Shown: positions 33,181 through 45,900, numbered from the stretch's first letter. The stretch: 64,000 nucleotides of DNA from Amoebophrya sp. A120 (GCA_905178155.1 CAJINV010000004.1:6011923-6075922); one strand, 5' to 3'. Numbers and translations: made by a program. Notes: generated by a model not told the origin, from the letters alone.

Positions 33181-34603
33181 CTATTTTGATATACAGGTGA
33201 GATTACAAACCTGGGCGGGCCATATTTCGCTCGAACTTTTCAAGTACTGAACGCGCTGCGGATACTTCTTTTCCAGCCACTTCAGGTGCAGCCAGTGCTG
33301 GCTTTCCGGCGTCTATCCATTTTTGCAGAAGTATCTATCGTGCCCGTACGGTAGTAATCACGACCAGGACAAAAATTATGCATGACGACTACAAATGCAA
33401 ATCGACCTAACGTTAAGTGCGTCAGCATATACAAATTCCAATTTCCCTGCGAGGAAAGTTTGCAATACTACTTACTAGAACGATACTTTTGCAATGCATA
33501 GTGTCGCACTGCGGTCGATTTGCACCGAGCCGCCGCCCTGGCTGACCATCTCCCGGATGGTTACACCGCACATGCACTGCCAGTCGTCTCGGAGCCCAAC
33601 ATATGCATTGCAAATAGATTCTTTTACTTCGTCAGTGAGCATATAATCTGATTTTTCTCGGTGAGTGCAGATGTTTCTAGTGTAGTTTTCCATGCAGATT
33701 TTCCATGCCCCACGAAAGCTGGAATCCGGCAGGAGCGTCAGCATCACAGATTCACCTGGACGGTCTTTGTAATCCCGAATTATCTGCACGAGAAATCAAT
33801 CTCTTGTTCTACTCAGCAGGTCCAAAATAACGGACCGCTGCTTTTGCTCCTGCTCCGCTACTGCAAGTACAAAATAGTGATAGGAGATGTTTCTGTTTGC
33901 GTGATCATCCGCGGAAAGCATCTTCACGAGCTTGTAAATGAATGTCGTGGACATCGACCTATTTGCAGTGGATACAAAACCGTCGGTGCACTTGCCCTTG
34001 TACAGCTTCGCTTCTTGCTTGAGAAACGCGCTGTTCGGCTTTGCGCAGATCGCCCGCTTGCACAGGTCGCCGCTATCCGAGTGCACAACGCGGCCTCCTC
34101 ACCTTCATTTGTCCTCTTCACACAGAATGTCAATGTTGAGAATACCAAATCCACATCTTAATCTTTTCTTTGGGTTTAAGCACCAGTGTCTGCATGACAA
34201 CTTTCGGAACAACCTCAAACAATAACTACGGTCCGTGTGCAAGAGCACGCGCAGCTGCGGAACAAGATAGATTTAGAACTTCATGCGAATATTAAACGCA
34301 ACAGCGTTGATCTTGATTTGCGACCTTGCTTCTTTCCGTTGCTGCTCGTGCCTTTCAAACGATGGGGTTGGGGTCGTGAGAAGCAGCTGTGTGCACTCTG
34401 ATAGTCGTCAGATTCGGTGCAGAATCCATCGCCGAGAAAGGAGCCGTTGCTCGCTGTGCCCGTTCCGCACTTTTGCAATGCGTCGCCCAGGACGGAAAGC
34501 GGTTTCATTTTTGATACGGGGCCCGGGGTGTCGTCCTCGTGAAGATACGGTGGCTGAGTGGCGCAGCTTTCTTCACGGTCCACACGTCGACGCGCTGGCT
34601 TTC
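33181..34603 (-). CDS. Unrecognised multi-exon gene, ends uncertain (gene K)
   Basis: Exons read on the minus strand: up to about 34603-34404, 34073-33863 or so, 33788-33501, then 33313-33181. The joins across the introners at 34074-34403 (SDD to LCKRAICAK) and 33314-33500 (IDRSAT to PESQHWLHL) are in frame. The middle intron is probably GT-AG, from GTACTTGC to TCGTGCAG, joining YHYF to IIRDYKD. The product has many cysteines and the stretches CTDGFVSTANRSMSTTFIYK and RPGESVMLTLLPDSSF. I do not recognise it. The first exon has no ATG in frame, so a 5' exon is missing. The 3' end may be the TAG at 33181 or lie further left. Confidence 0.45.
33314..33500. mobile_element. Introner, family F2 (187 bp)
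   Basis: It begins TATCCATTTTTGCAGAAGTA and ends CGATACTTTTGCAATGCATA. TSDs are GCGTC and GTGTC. It lies in gene K. Confidence 0.88.
34074..34403. mobile_element. Introner, family F7 (330 bp)
   Basis: It begins TATCCGAGTGCACAACGC and ends GCTGTGTGCACTCTGATA. TSDs are GCCGC and GTCGT. Removal is in frame in gene K. Confidence 0.75.
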
Positions 34604-35066
34604 ACTTTGTCTTTGAAGGGCCGTAGCACGACGGCTTCGACTGTGACCCGCAGAAGAAAAAAACAACTACATGTAGTAGACACAGGTGAAGTATGGCGTC
34701 AACCCGCTGCGTTACAGTGGTCACGTCCGCGTTGAGTAGTACTTACTACAAGTAGTAAAACTCTCGGCAACTACACGACCAGCCCGAGGTAGAGTTTTCC
34801 TCGCTTGTTCTGGTCATCTACCGGAGACAGCAGGACACGACCTGCCACGAACGACGAAACGAACCGGCCGCTCCACCTCACGAGCATCTCACGGGCATCG
34901 TCCCTGTAGTCCATCATCTCAGCGCTTCACTTCTTGTCGACGACGTTCTCCGATGTAAACAACGAGCAGGTCTGAAACCGAGTGCTTCTTCATTTATTTG
35001 CTCAGCACAACGAATCAAAAGTCGCTTCAGTGCAGTTTCTTGCGGCCCGAAGAGTTTCTGATGTAT
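34604..35066. other. Intergenic, nothing recognised
   Basis: Between the stop of gene H and the first readable exon of gene K. It probably contains an undetected first exon or leader of gene K. Confidence 0.4.
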
Positions 35067-38000
35067 TTACCGCGGATCACCCCCCGGGGCACGCTGTCGC
35101 TGTGCCGGACGAATTCTCACTCCGTAATTATTTTTGCTTTCGATCTTCACGACGCTAGCGAAGGTCTCGTTTCTAGCACTCGTCGGGGTAGTTGTACTTG
35201 ATGTTCTAGTACGCTCGTCCTGGTGCGTGATGTTGATGTCTTCATCTACCGGTAAATCATTATCATCTGCATCTCGACCTCCTCCACGTGCTCCTGGGTC
35301 GACGAGCGACGTGAAGAGACTCTCGACGAGAAGCAGGCTGTTTTCTAGAAGTTCCGGAGGTCTTGAAGTCATCATCGCGAAAAATTCCTCCATCCCGTCT
35401 GCCAGCTTGGCTGCGTCCACCAGGACGTCACGCCGGATCCAGTGATTTAGCTCCGTCCCGAGCGACGCCTCCTTTTCCTTCTCCGTCCTCGGGTTGCCGA
35501 GAAGGCACAAGTGCGGCACGTCGAATACCAGGCCCATCCCGCCGTAGGCATACATCGGCGTGTTGTTCCAGCCCTTGCGGCACAGTTCCGTAGCCAGCTG
35601 CGCCATAAACGGCATCAGTTCGATGACCCCCTTGGAGAACGGCAACCAGGAGAGCGCCTGTCCGTGCGGACCGATCAGCAGGCTGTTCTGAACGATTCGG
35701 TGCTGCATCCGGATCGAGAAAAGGCTCAGGTCCACCGCGAAAAATTCTATCGTTGGGGAAGCAGAAACAGCATCTTCCTCTGCTCGTCCGTCCGCAGAGG
35801 ACCACGATGGTGGATCCCTTGTTTCTTCATCCCGTCTCGACGTTGAAGTGGTCCCAGAATTATACGAGAAGCGAAGACACACGGCTTTCAGCACTGCCGC
35901 CAAATTCTCGACGCGGCGCGAATCACCGAACCGCAGCGCGAAGACGACGCGCAAGACGCGACTTGGAGCCGCGCCTCCACCGGTGTTCTTGAAAGAGGTT
36001 CTTGCTGTACTTCTACTAGCATCTCGTGCTGTTGTACAACTATACAAAAAAAAAGACCCCATCCATTTTTTGCATGACACACAACGGATTTTAGCTTTAG
36101 GCATGTTTTGCCGCATGAAAATTTGCAAGGGGAAGATGGGTCTTTTTTTGTGGATATGTTGTTCCACTCGTAGTCGAGAGAACCCCGCCTCTCATCTTTA
36201 CAGTCATGACCACGCCGCCGACCAGATGATTCAGCGAGCACGGGAAAGGCGAAGTAGCTTCTTCTTCTTCACCTCCACTGGCACCGGCGATGACTTGTTC
36301 CTGCAGGGTGCTACGTGTCGTGCTCCCGTCCTCCGAGGCGGCGGGGGCTGTGGTTCTAATACCTCCGGGTGGTCGTGCTGTGCTGAGAGGTGCCACCACA
36401 TCTCTGTCGAGCTGGTTGGCCTGGTCTCGCAACCGCTCCTCGTCCATTATTTCCTCCGAGAAAGGTCCTGATCCACCAGAACGCCAGGCTGCGTTGACTT
36501 GGTTCACAAAGGCCGACTTGATACCGCGCCATGTGCTATCCAAATGAGGAAAAACAGGACCTACCCACGAGATGAACGCCATACCTGTATATGCAAATCC
36601 GGTTCCGGATGCCCGGAATTATCAAATGATGTGTCTCATGCGCAGGAGCCGCATGTTGAGAAGATGCATTGATGCGGTTTTGCTCTACACCTATAGAAAT
36701 TTGTCATGCTCGAGCAATCAGAATGAGAAAGTGGGCTAGCGCTAGTCCTAATCCGGCTATAATATACCTCAATAAACGAGACTAAATCCACAAAAAATCG
36801 CACTGTCTTGCAGATCGCTCAAATCTTCGTGATTTACCATCTGTATCTTAAGGATGGCGAGCGCGCAGTGGGCAATTCTTCGGGTAGGAACGTTCAATTA
36901 TTTGCAGAGGATATGAGCCCTTATCGCGGCCGAACAGGGTGACGTGCTCCACACCCCATTGCGAGCCAGCGGCGTAGCACTGAGTAGAGGGCCATGAGGG
37001 AGAAAAGGCGTCGGATTCCGCGTTGCTGGATGACGACGACGCCGACGACGACGCCGCCGCCTCCGCGGGTGTCCTGAGCCAGACTATTGAAAGGAAAAAC
37101 TCCCCCTCCCCATATTGAGCAGGTATGTTTCCGAAAATTTGCGTTGCTGAATTGAGGTCACAAATCGCATTTGTCTTGCAAGAAGGCAAGTCCACAGGTT
37201 CCGCCGCATTTTGCAGGCGGTTCGTCATGCTGTTGGGCCTACAGCACAGACACTTTTCATGCTAAACGCCTTGGCCAAAGCCTCTCTACTCAAACTTGAT
37301 ATGGGCGCGGAGTCCTCTCCAGCAAGACAAATCTGATTTTTGTACACAAATCCAGCATCAGAAATTCCGTTTTGATATGGGGACGGGGGATTTTCCTTTT
37401 GATACAGACCAGTTCTGTCCTTCTACGTGTTCTTCCAGCAGGACGAGCTTGCTCCAGCAAAACCGGAAGAAACGCCTGCATCAACGGGGCGGAAGGGTTA
37501 CACGGCCGCTCGACGGTCCTCGCAGCATCACCAGGCCCCCCGGCTAAGCTGCTGGTTAAGCAATCCAGCACGAGAAAGTCAAAGTGGCCCTGTCGGAGCT
37601 CCACTGCGAGGGGTGCCAGCAGGTGCACGGCGTGCCACATGTTCTCCGTCGCGGGTTGCGTCACACGCACCAGCAGGGCTCGGCGGTGGTCGGTCTTCAT
37701 CTGCGAAAACGTCCTCGAGGAGCGGGGGCCTGAGCCAGAGGACAGAAGTACTTCTGCATTTTCTATTTCATCTCGCGCAAAACCAGGAAGAACCCTCTGA
37801 TCGCCCGTGACCTGCCTCGCATTCACTCGACGGTACTCGCCGTAGCTGTCGGCGCAGTGCGCGAGCCACATTGGGTAGGACGATGAGGTTGTTGATGATT
37901 GCGGTTGTTCACCATGTTGATCTTGTCCAGTTGTAGTTGTACTAATACGCAGGTCCTGCTCTGCGGAAAAATACTTTTGATTTTGAAAATTCAGTGTGAT

Positions 38001-39769
38001 TTCGCCCGTGCTTTCATCCACACAAACCTCGGGCAAGGAGCGCACCACGCACTCGGAACGTGCAAAGCTTTTCCGCCGCGCAGGAAGGTGCGTCCAGGCC
38101 TTTCCGCCACTCTGTATGGCTCGCCGAAATTCCGCGACGCCCGGGCCCTGCACGCCCGTAAACGGGGTGTGGTCGAAACAGTCGCCGGAGGTCTGCAAAA
38201 GCCTGGCGACTTGACGCTGCAACGATAGCCTCCCCTGGCGGTGGTGCTCGTCCTGGTCGTCCGACGGGGTTGAGGATGGCGGGTTGAGCGCGTTGGCGTT
38301 TCCATTTTCTATGCATTGCAAACATGTCAATAGTTGGGTCTGGAAATCTTGTGTGTTGCAGTGCCGGCACGTCATCAATTGAAGAGAAATATTAACAACG
38401 GCTTGGGCTTGTGCAACGGCATGACATCAACAGCATCAGAAGTTTTTTGTTTCCTCAGCTTCTACTTTCGGGTTCATTCGTAAATAGCAAGAAAAAATAC
38501 CTGCTTCCAGCAGCGCGGCAGAGAAACTCGACACTCGTACCGAGTTTTCCATGGATACTCGACACACACTCAATTTCAAACCCTCCAGACACTACATTTG
38601 CAATGCATATTCTCGCGCAGTACTTCATCATCATGATTCTCTCCGCCGACAGCGAGGACGCACGCAGTTTTCTGCAACACCTCGAAGACTTCGCACGTGG
38701 TCATGGTCGGCGCCTTTTTTGCAGCAGGACCCTGCGCAAAACTGCGCTCTTCGTCAATCGCTTCCCGTAAAAACTCGCCGCACTGGATATCACAATGAAA
38801 AGTGCCCCGCTCATGGTCATGATGACAGTTAGAATAAGTGTGTCTGATCCAAGAAAGTCACTTCCGAAGGGAACGAAGGCTTTGCTCTTCCTTGTATGAG
38901 AAGACCACTATGAGTTTGTCTGATCATCTGCATCTTCCAGCAGAGTCTGGCTAGGGTTCTTGCATAGGCATAGCGTCTTATCATGCTATTGCATGAAAAG
39001 GGCGTTAGTTTTCAATTATATCATACTGGAAGAACTCATAGGCAGCAGCCCGGGACTGGTCACTTGGCGGCACCGGAGTAGTACCATCACTCGTAGTTCC
39101 TCCTCCCGACTTTCGGAAGAAAGAATCGAAAGCATTGGTGAAGAAGCTGATGGTCTCGGGCATGTCGCGACAGGCACAGTGTGTGTGTGCAGAAATAGAA
39201 ATCGTCGAGAGCGTCGCCCTCGGCGCCTGGTGGTCCTGTGGAGGTTCTCCATGACCCCCTCGTCCTCCCGGTCGCAGGTCGGTTTCTTGGCTTTGCTCGA
39301 GGAGGAGCTCGTAGCGGTTCCTGCGTCCCGCAAAAATCTCCCGGTGGAAGTAGTCGTAACCATGACGGTGGATATCATCGTCATCCTGGAGTAGAGCAGA
39401 TCCGTCGTGGGCCTCTCCTTCGCTATCCAAGTGGAAAACAGTGGTCGACGTCGTGTTCTCTGCGTCGTGGTCTTCATCTGTAACTGTATGTTCATCGTCG
39501 ACCCTCCTTATAATCTCCTTCTGGTCGTAGTTGTAGTACTCGTAAGTATTGTATCGCACCCCGCCCTCGCGCAGCATGTACTCAGTCATGTTTTGGTGTT
39601 GCGGCAAGAGCCACGCTCCGAGGATCCGGCTCATGCGCTCCACTTTGCGAAACATCCACGGGGACGACGAGGTAGTTGCCAGGAGAGTATCTCCACCGCC
39701 CTGGGCCGCGGGAGGATGAACCGCTGCGGCTGTCGCGGCCCCTTCTGCGAAGAACAACATCTTGATCAT
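35067..39769 (-). CDS. GT61-like glycosyltransferase (gene H)
   Basis: Exons: 39769-39026, 38787-38610, 38309-37405, 37084 to about 36905, about 36587-36157, 36034-35067. Four joins remove introners in frame (EFFQ to CGEFLREA, REN to GNANALN, TELV to WLRTPAEA, SGTT to ARDASRS). The fourth intron, about 36588-36904, has unclear borders. The motif order fits GT61 (EOGT/POMGNT2-like) enzymes: ENMWHAVHLLAPLAVEL near 37630, VLRVVFALRFGDSRRVENLA near 35930, and SLLIGPHGQALSWLPFSKG then VIELMPF near 35650, matching the family's HGA-type donor loop (here HGQA). These enzymes usually transfer GlcNAc or xylose in the ER/Golgi. Long acidic and Ser-rich insertions make it larger than usual. If the 36.6-36.9 kb join fails, two genes would be needed. 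Confidence 0.65.
36035..36156. mobile_element. Short introner, unclassified (122 bp)
   Basis: Almost all stem: it begins TACAACTATACAAAAAAAAA followed by GACCCCATCC, and ends GGATGGGTC-like complement with TTTTTGTGGATA. TSD TGTTG is on both sides. It lies in gene H and is the smallest element of the window. Confidence 0.75.
37085..37404. mobile_element. Introner, family F4 (320 bp)
   Basis: It begins TATTGAAAGGAAAAACTCCC and ends GGGGATTTTCCTTTTGATA, with inner CCCCATATTGA-type blocks shared with 18103. TSD CAGAC is on both sides. It lies in gene H. Confidence 0.95.
38310..38609. mobile_element. Introner, F1-like (300 bp)
   Basis: It begins TATGCATTGCAAACATGTCA with GGGTCTGGAA inside, and ends CTCCAGACACTACATTTGC followed by AATGCATA. 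TSDs are TTTTC and TTCTC. It lies in gene H. Confidence 0.88.
38788..39025. mobile_element. Introner, unclassified (238 bp)
   Basis: It begins TATCACAATGAAAAGTGCCC, close to F3, and ends TTTTCAATTATATCATA. TSD CTGGA is on both sides. Removal joins AAYEFFQ to CGEFLREAID in gene H. Confidence 0.9.
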
Positions 39770-40458
39770 TTAGTTTTATTTCTAATTGCTTGAAACAACA
39801 AGTGCAAGTCAGAAACAGAATCAAAAGTCATGCGCGAGGCCGCCTGGGGCTGGGCGCTACTTTCCAACGAAATAAAGGTAAACCCACTTCAGTGGATCTC
39901 GATCTTGATCTTCGCACGGTCAGCGCACCACCAGCACGATCTGTCAATGATCCGAAAGCAGGCAGCAGGAGACGAGAGACAGCGGGGGGAGGCTGCATCA
40001 ACCGAATTCACGATGAAAAACCGATAATGTTGCCAGAAGGATATTCTGAGTCTGTAGAACTTTCTGCTTGCGAACACCAACGCCGATAATGTCAAAGTCA
40101 ACTTGAGCATTCTTGTACGGCGAGAAATAATATCGCTCTCCTCGAAAGGTGCAGCTGCCTGTAGTTGCCGCGCTGGGCATCTTTATGGTGATCGACATGA
40201 TTTTCACAGATTGTCATTTGAAGATGACTGCTTTACAAACTAGGACACAAGGATCGATCCATTTGCGCTTACAACGTGGGAGGGCAAACATGAAGAAAAA
40301 TAAAGCGCCAAATCATCCTACAATACAGAGCTCAACTGCAGCTGCACGTGTCTAAGTCTAGCGCAATGTGTAGGAGTAAGTCAGTGTAAGTCGTCGCGGT
40401 CGTGGCAAATGCAACTTGAACCCTTGTTAGTCACGTACAATTTCAATTGAAAAACAAC
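39770..40458. other. Intergenic, nothing recognised
   Basis: Between the stop of gene G and the ATG of gene H. Only short frames without motifs; no introner. Confidence 0.45.
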
Positions 40459-42194
40459 TTATCGCCCCCAGTCGTACCGACGATACCGCGTGATCACATC
40501 CAGCAGCCACGGTGGACAATCTGGATGGTTTGCCCAAAATTCGTTGAAAAAGTGAATTCTTCCGTGGTCAATACCCGGAATGACGCGCGACGTCGCCTTG
40601 ATTGTATTAAGATTCTGCCCTCCTGGAAGAGTTTTTCCTCCTGGTGGAAGTGGCACGGCCTTCTCTTGCAATTCGGCAATTAGCTCCAACACCGTGCGCC
40701 AGTTCTGGATCCGTATTTGCTGTTCCTCCGGTAAGTCGCCCGCGGCGTTCTGAATCAGTGGGTGTTCCCCGCAAAGTATCCTGGCTGTCTCTTCTGTCAC
40801 GCGGGTCGGGGCACCGGGTTCCGCATTCCCCTCTTTGTCGGTCGGCCAAATATCGTGTGCAAAAGTATTATCGCGGTCGTGGCTACGAAGTTGCCCGAGC
40901 CCGTGCGTGGTCGTAGTAAAAGGAAAAGAAAACTAATTGCTTTTGCTGCCATGTATAACAAATCTCCTCGCTGACCTGATTCTGCATGGCAAATTCCATT
41001 TTTAGTAATCATCATGCAATACAGTACAACTACTACTCGTGCGATACTCCTGATTTTGCAATTTGCATACCACGCCCACCAGGCCCAGTGTGAGCGTTTC
41101 GCGCCGTGCTCCTGTAGCTCGGCGAGAATGCGTGGCAGGTGCTGGAACTGACGCTGCACCAGCTGCTGAACCTGAAAAAAATAAAATTAATATGTTGAAC
41201 ATGTCCTAGCACAAAATTAAGAACCCATCGTGAGTACTAAGTAAGAATAAGAAAATGTATTGTAGTATCATATGAACAAAAAGAGAGCCCTAAAAGCACT
41301 GCGCATGTCGACGTCGAGCTGTTTGTTCTTTGTGCTGCAGATAAAACACGTGGATCGTTGTAGCCAATTCTCAACACAAAAAAAAACTACCGCCTCGAGG
41401 TCGTCTGGCGGAATCTTCTTGTTGTCGCGACTTTGGTTGTTATTTGTCGTGCCCATCTGGCGCGTGCCGTTTTTCACAGCACCAAGCGACGATGTTGAAG
41501 GCTCAACAGACCGCGGGGAAGGGGATTGCGCGCCGCTCGCTCCTGTTGCCGGTCCTCGTCGTGGGGGCTCCCGACGAGTATGGTCGTGTGCTGATGGTGC
41601 CAACGCGGCCGCTACCGCAGACGAGGAACCGGAGGCTGACGACAGGGGACTATTGCTCATCTGATTTTGTACGGGCGCATCATTTTTAGGGCTTGTTTGA
41701 TATGCATCAACAACCGGGGCAGACAACTCAGAACAAGTCGTCGTAGTCGTACAGATGATACTGGTCGTCCTTACAAAGCTGGGCCCTCGCTTCAAACAGC
41801 AGGCTAGCGAATTTTTCAACAGTGGAGGCTTTATTTGCGCCGCCGGAAGATCGTCAGCGACCACCATGAAGGTGGAAGACGATGCCCTCAGCACTCCGCT
41901 AGCTGCTCTCCTCATTAAGAACGGCCTCATTTTATTTATCGCTCGGAGAGTTCGTTTTCGCACCGGTCGTGCTTTTTTACTATTCATTTTCTTTTTCACG
42001 GATGAAGTTTTATTTTGAATACGGGGAAAATAACGCCTACAATGCCGTCTTTTGCGCAGGAAAAAAAATAGCTTCCGTGTAGTGTAATATCCGGTCGAGT
42101 TCATCTTGGAGCCGCAGGTCGCTCCAGAAACCTTCTTTTTATGCGCCGGCTTTCGCTTACGCTTTGTTTTCTTCACCATCACTTTGGCGGCCAT
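40459..42194 (-). CDS. Lys-rich protein with a DUF1810-like C-terminal region (gene G)
   Basis: Exons: 42194-41391, 41171-41070, 40850-40459. The first intron (41172-41390) is GT-AG, phase 0, joining PPDDLEA to VQQLVQRQFQ; the second is an F2 introner joining HWAWWAW to PTDKEGNAEP. The N-terminus is strongly basic (KKTKRKRKPAHKKK), suggesting nuclear targeting, followed by a Ser/Pro-rich linker. The C-terminal part has ILAELQEHG, KRSHWAWWAWPT and VTEETARIL, and later IPGIDHGRIHFFNEFW. The LxEL...KRSHW.WW pattern resembles DUF1810-type proteins, whose function I do not know; this link is weak. If the GT-AG join is wrong, the first exon would be a separate hypothetical gene ending at 41268. Confidence 0.6.
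40851..41069. mobile_element. Introner, family F2 (219 bp)
   Basis: It begins TATCGTGTGCAAAAGTATTA and ends GATTTTGCAATTTGCATA. TSDs are CCAAA and CCACG. It lies in gene G. Confidence 0.85.
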
Positions 42195-42905
42195 GCATCT
42201 GAGTGACAGTAGGAGAACCAGGAAACGATCGCTGTCGTGAGATAAGTAATACCTCGTCCTAGAATATCAAAACCAGAGGAAGAGCTGTTTCAGCAACATC
42301 ACAGGCTCTTCATCATCTAAAATTGTTGTCGCTCGAGACAACTCTACCATTCCACTGATGTGACAATTAGACCGGAGGGTAGTAAAGAACACGGTTAACG
42401 AACCACGTGACAAGGCAACTCATAGGAGCGGACTAGAAATCAACATCTGTAATCTGTCGCCGCTCAAGCGCGTTTTCTTGAGCTATAGTTTTCTCTTCTT
42501 CAAATTATGCGCGTCGTCGTGGAAGAGGTCGACATTGACATTCTCTTTCATTGGTTAGTAGTAGTATTGATTTGAATTTCGTAATCATCTTCCCCACAGT
42601 GAGATTATGTTTGTCGTCAGTCGCGGTCACGATTCGATTGGCTTATGGTTATGAGGAAATAAGCGGGAGCGCGTTTATGTTTCGCATGCGCAGTACTTTT
42701 TTTGATGAACGTCACGAAGCCGAGGACAACAAGCGGTTTATCAAGTACGAGTTCTGCTTGTACTGTGGATTTATTTTCTTACAACATCATCATCATCAGT
42801 AAAAGATGAGCGCACCAAGCATGCCAATCATGAAGGTGGAAGTGGATCTTGTTCTTTTAGTATGTCATCTACTTCGTACTGTCTGCCGTGTAGATCCTCT
42901 TCACC
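42195..42905. other. Intergenic, nothing recognised
   Basis: Between the 3' end of gene D and the ATG of gene G. Contains a CATCAT run near 42788 and short frames only. Confidence 0.45.
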
Positions 42906-45900
42906 TTATTTTCCCGCTTGCTGCTGCTGCTCCTGCTGCTCTCGTTGACTGCGTTTTCTGACGTGTTTTGCGCCTGGTTGGTACACCTTCAGCTCCGGCG
43001 CGGCGCCAGTGGGGGAAACTTGAAACGGCGGCATCTTTTCCAGGGTGTATTTTTTCACGTACGCGCGGAACTCATCCTTGTCAACGTAACCGGAGTCGTC
43101 GGTGTCAAACGCCTTCCAAACCATCTCCCATTCGTCTGTTTGTTTGATGTGTTGTATGAATGGAAAAAAAAAAAAATTTAATTGCAGTTGGATAAGTACT
43201 AAGAAATGAACGCGCATGAGCAACAGGACAAAGCCCCAACGCAGGTTTCATGCGTGACGAGAAGCGCGTCCTACCCCTGATGCACGATGCGGCTTTTCGG
43301 AGTAACAATAAGACTAAAAGCAACATCGCCTCACGAACTACTGCTGCATCAGTTGTTGCAGCGAGAACAGACGGAAGCGAACATAGAAGTGCTGTTGAAT
43401 TTTTACCAAGCGTCTCAGCCTTTTTTTTTCCAAATTCAGGCTGTAGAAAGAAGTTTGGTGGCGTAGTACTAATACCTGTGTTCATGTATTCCTTGTGTCC
43501 GAGGAAGGCACGGATCTCGCGGAGCACGATTACCATCTCGTCGCGGTCCAGTTCGCCAGACAAGTCGTCGTTATGGATGGCAAATATGTCTAGGTCTGGA
43601 AGATTGGAACTTGTGATGCTGTCTCTGGATTGTAGAAAAATCTGTGCTGCATGACCAGCAAGAGGAGTCCAGTTTGTGCTACGCGGGGAGGGCATTTGTC
43701 ATGCGAGATAGCCATTAGGAAGCCCTGTCAATATCTGTGATGCTAGCTCATGCATTACCGGCATCATGGGTCATGCAAAATATGCATGACAAACCTTGCG
43801 TTCTTCCAGACCCAGATACTTGCAGTGGATAGTCGTCAAACCGCTGCCATATCTCGTCGATTTCCTCGTCTGTGTACTTCTTCAGGTCGTACTGGTGCTG
43901 TTATCGGTGTATTGTGAATTCTTGAAGATGATTAATAATTCAAAGTACTTGGTTTGCATTCGACGAGATACATACTCTGGCTCTTCTATTCGAAGAGGCA
44001 GAGGAGGTGGGAGGGAGAAGTGCTTTTATATCCTACTCATTTAAATGATCACCTCATCACTTCTCCGCGCAAAAGCGGCAAGGAAGCCGAGGGACGACCA
44101 CGGAAAAAAATTATCATTAATATTGCAGCTTGTGTTAAAAATCGTGCTATCGCATTCGCAACTTCTGTTACCGTCTCTGTCAAACAGATAACTATCATAC
44201 CCAAAACTGCTCGAGCGGGAGTTCCCTGGACCTTTCGCGCAAGTACTCCTGGGACGACATTTCCGTGAGCCTGGAAACCGTCCGGTCCCACGCGAAGATT
44301 TCGTCCTGAATCGCCGTCTTTTTATCGATCGACGGATCCACGGTGAAAATCTCGTGCGCTTTCTTCTCCTATGGATTCCAAATTTCTCAATCTGGGTCTG
44401 CGTCTAGAGAGCTGAGACGTGTGTTCGTGTTGCTGACTTTACCTGAACCTGCATATATTTGGCAGGGTGGCCTCTGGTCTGGTATGGCAACATACCAGCA
44501 TGACAAGTTTTCCTCAAGCTCTCGTCGTGCATTGGAATTCATGCGTATTTAGCATGACAAAGCTCCATGCAGCACGACAAAAAAGCTCGCCACTCCACCT
44601 GCACCTCTCCGTGCATCACAGATTTTGTCGCTGGTCCTCTCTTTCAGATACAAATCTGGCGTTACACACTGAGACCCAGACACAAGAAGATTTGCGTTCG
44701 ATATCTCCGAGAGGAGGACAAATTTTGTCCTTTGTTCGTACAAGTTGTCGATCAATGTGATGAACCTCCTCACTTGGCTATCCTGAGGAAAAACGTCCCC
44801 ACCAGATTAGTCAAGTTGGGATCTCTGCAACACAAATCGAGAAGTTTTGGGAGTCACGCACACGAATGACAAGCAGGAGCTTCTCGCTGTTTATTTGTAG
44901 TGCCGGTTAATAGCAAGGGCAGCCGCATGACAAAACCTCCTCGTTATATGCTGTTTGCAGCATTACAAATGCCAAAACTACACGATTGGAAATTCCTGTA
45001 GTTGCAATTCTGAGTGACAACACCGGGATTGTTGGGACGTAGTTTCTATACTCAGGATATTGGTCGCGCTCCTGCAATGACAACGCCGGGATGTTGTCAA
45101 TGAACACCGTGTGGAAGGTTTTCGCGATGGAAATGTAGTCCGCGGCGCCGAGCGGCTTGTCGCAGAGGTCCTTGAAATCGAAAAGCGCGCACTTCACCTT
45201 CTCGCCCATCTTTGGGATGTGCATCTTCCGCCCCTGCACTTCCAACTCCTGATCTTGTAAAACCTGATCCCTCGTCGCCCGATGGAACTTGCCGTCGAAA
45301 AATCCGCGCTGTTTCTCATCGATCGGGGAGAAAAAAACTTGGAACGCATCTTCCGCGTAGTCGGTTATTAGCCGGTAGTCGGTCTGGGAAGCGATGTCCA
45401 GGACCTCGCAGCGCTCTTTCAGCAAAGGGATGAAAGGGAGGAATAACGGCCGGTTTAGGCCGTTCAGATACCTGAGATGGAGAAGATCAAGGCGATAATC
45501 ATAAATTTGTGGTGAGCAGGTTGGTGGAGGAACGACTGAAGCACACGAAAATAGTTGTGGTTAGTTCCGTGCAAAAGAAAGATGTTCGACGCTGCACCAG
45601 CAGCTTGCCTCTGTCTCTCTACGGGAAAACTTAAGACCACGACTTACATCAACTGCAAAGTACCGACCGGTAAATAATCTTTTAAGAACTACGCACATAA
45701 CAATGTACAAATCCTCCGGCGGCCGGTTACTGGTGGAGACTACGACCGCGCCCTTTTGGAAGAGGATCGAAAAGAGCTGCTTCATAATCATGGCGTCCGA
45801 AATGTGGGTGACTTGAAACTCGTCGAAACAATACAGCCACGCCTCCTCGATCATGTCGTCCGCAATGGCGTTCATAATGTCCGCCTTGTTCTCAGCATTA

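Noticed and set aside
36848-37084. A stop codon at 36848 ending the open frame, suggesting two genes
   Set aside because: GT61 motifs are split between the two sides and the direction agrees, so I prefer an intron at about 36588-36904; the borders remain open.
42906-43897. EF-hand exons as an independent gene
   Set aside because: No initiation codon in frame after the upstream AG, and a matching donor exists at the end of the ATPase; kept only as an alternative.
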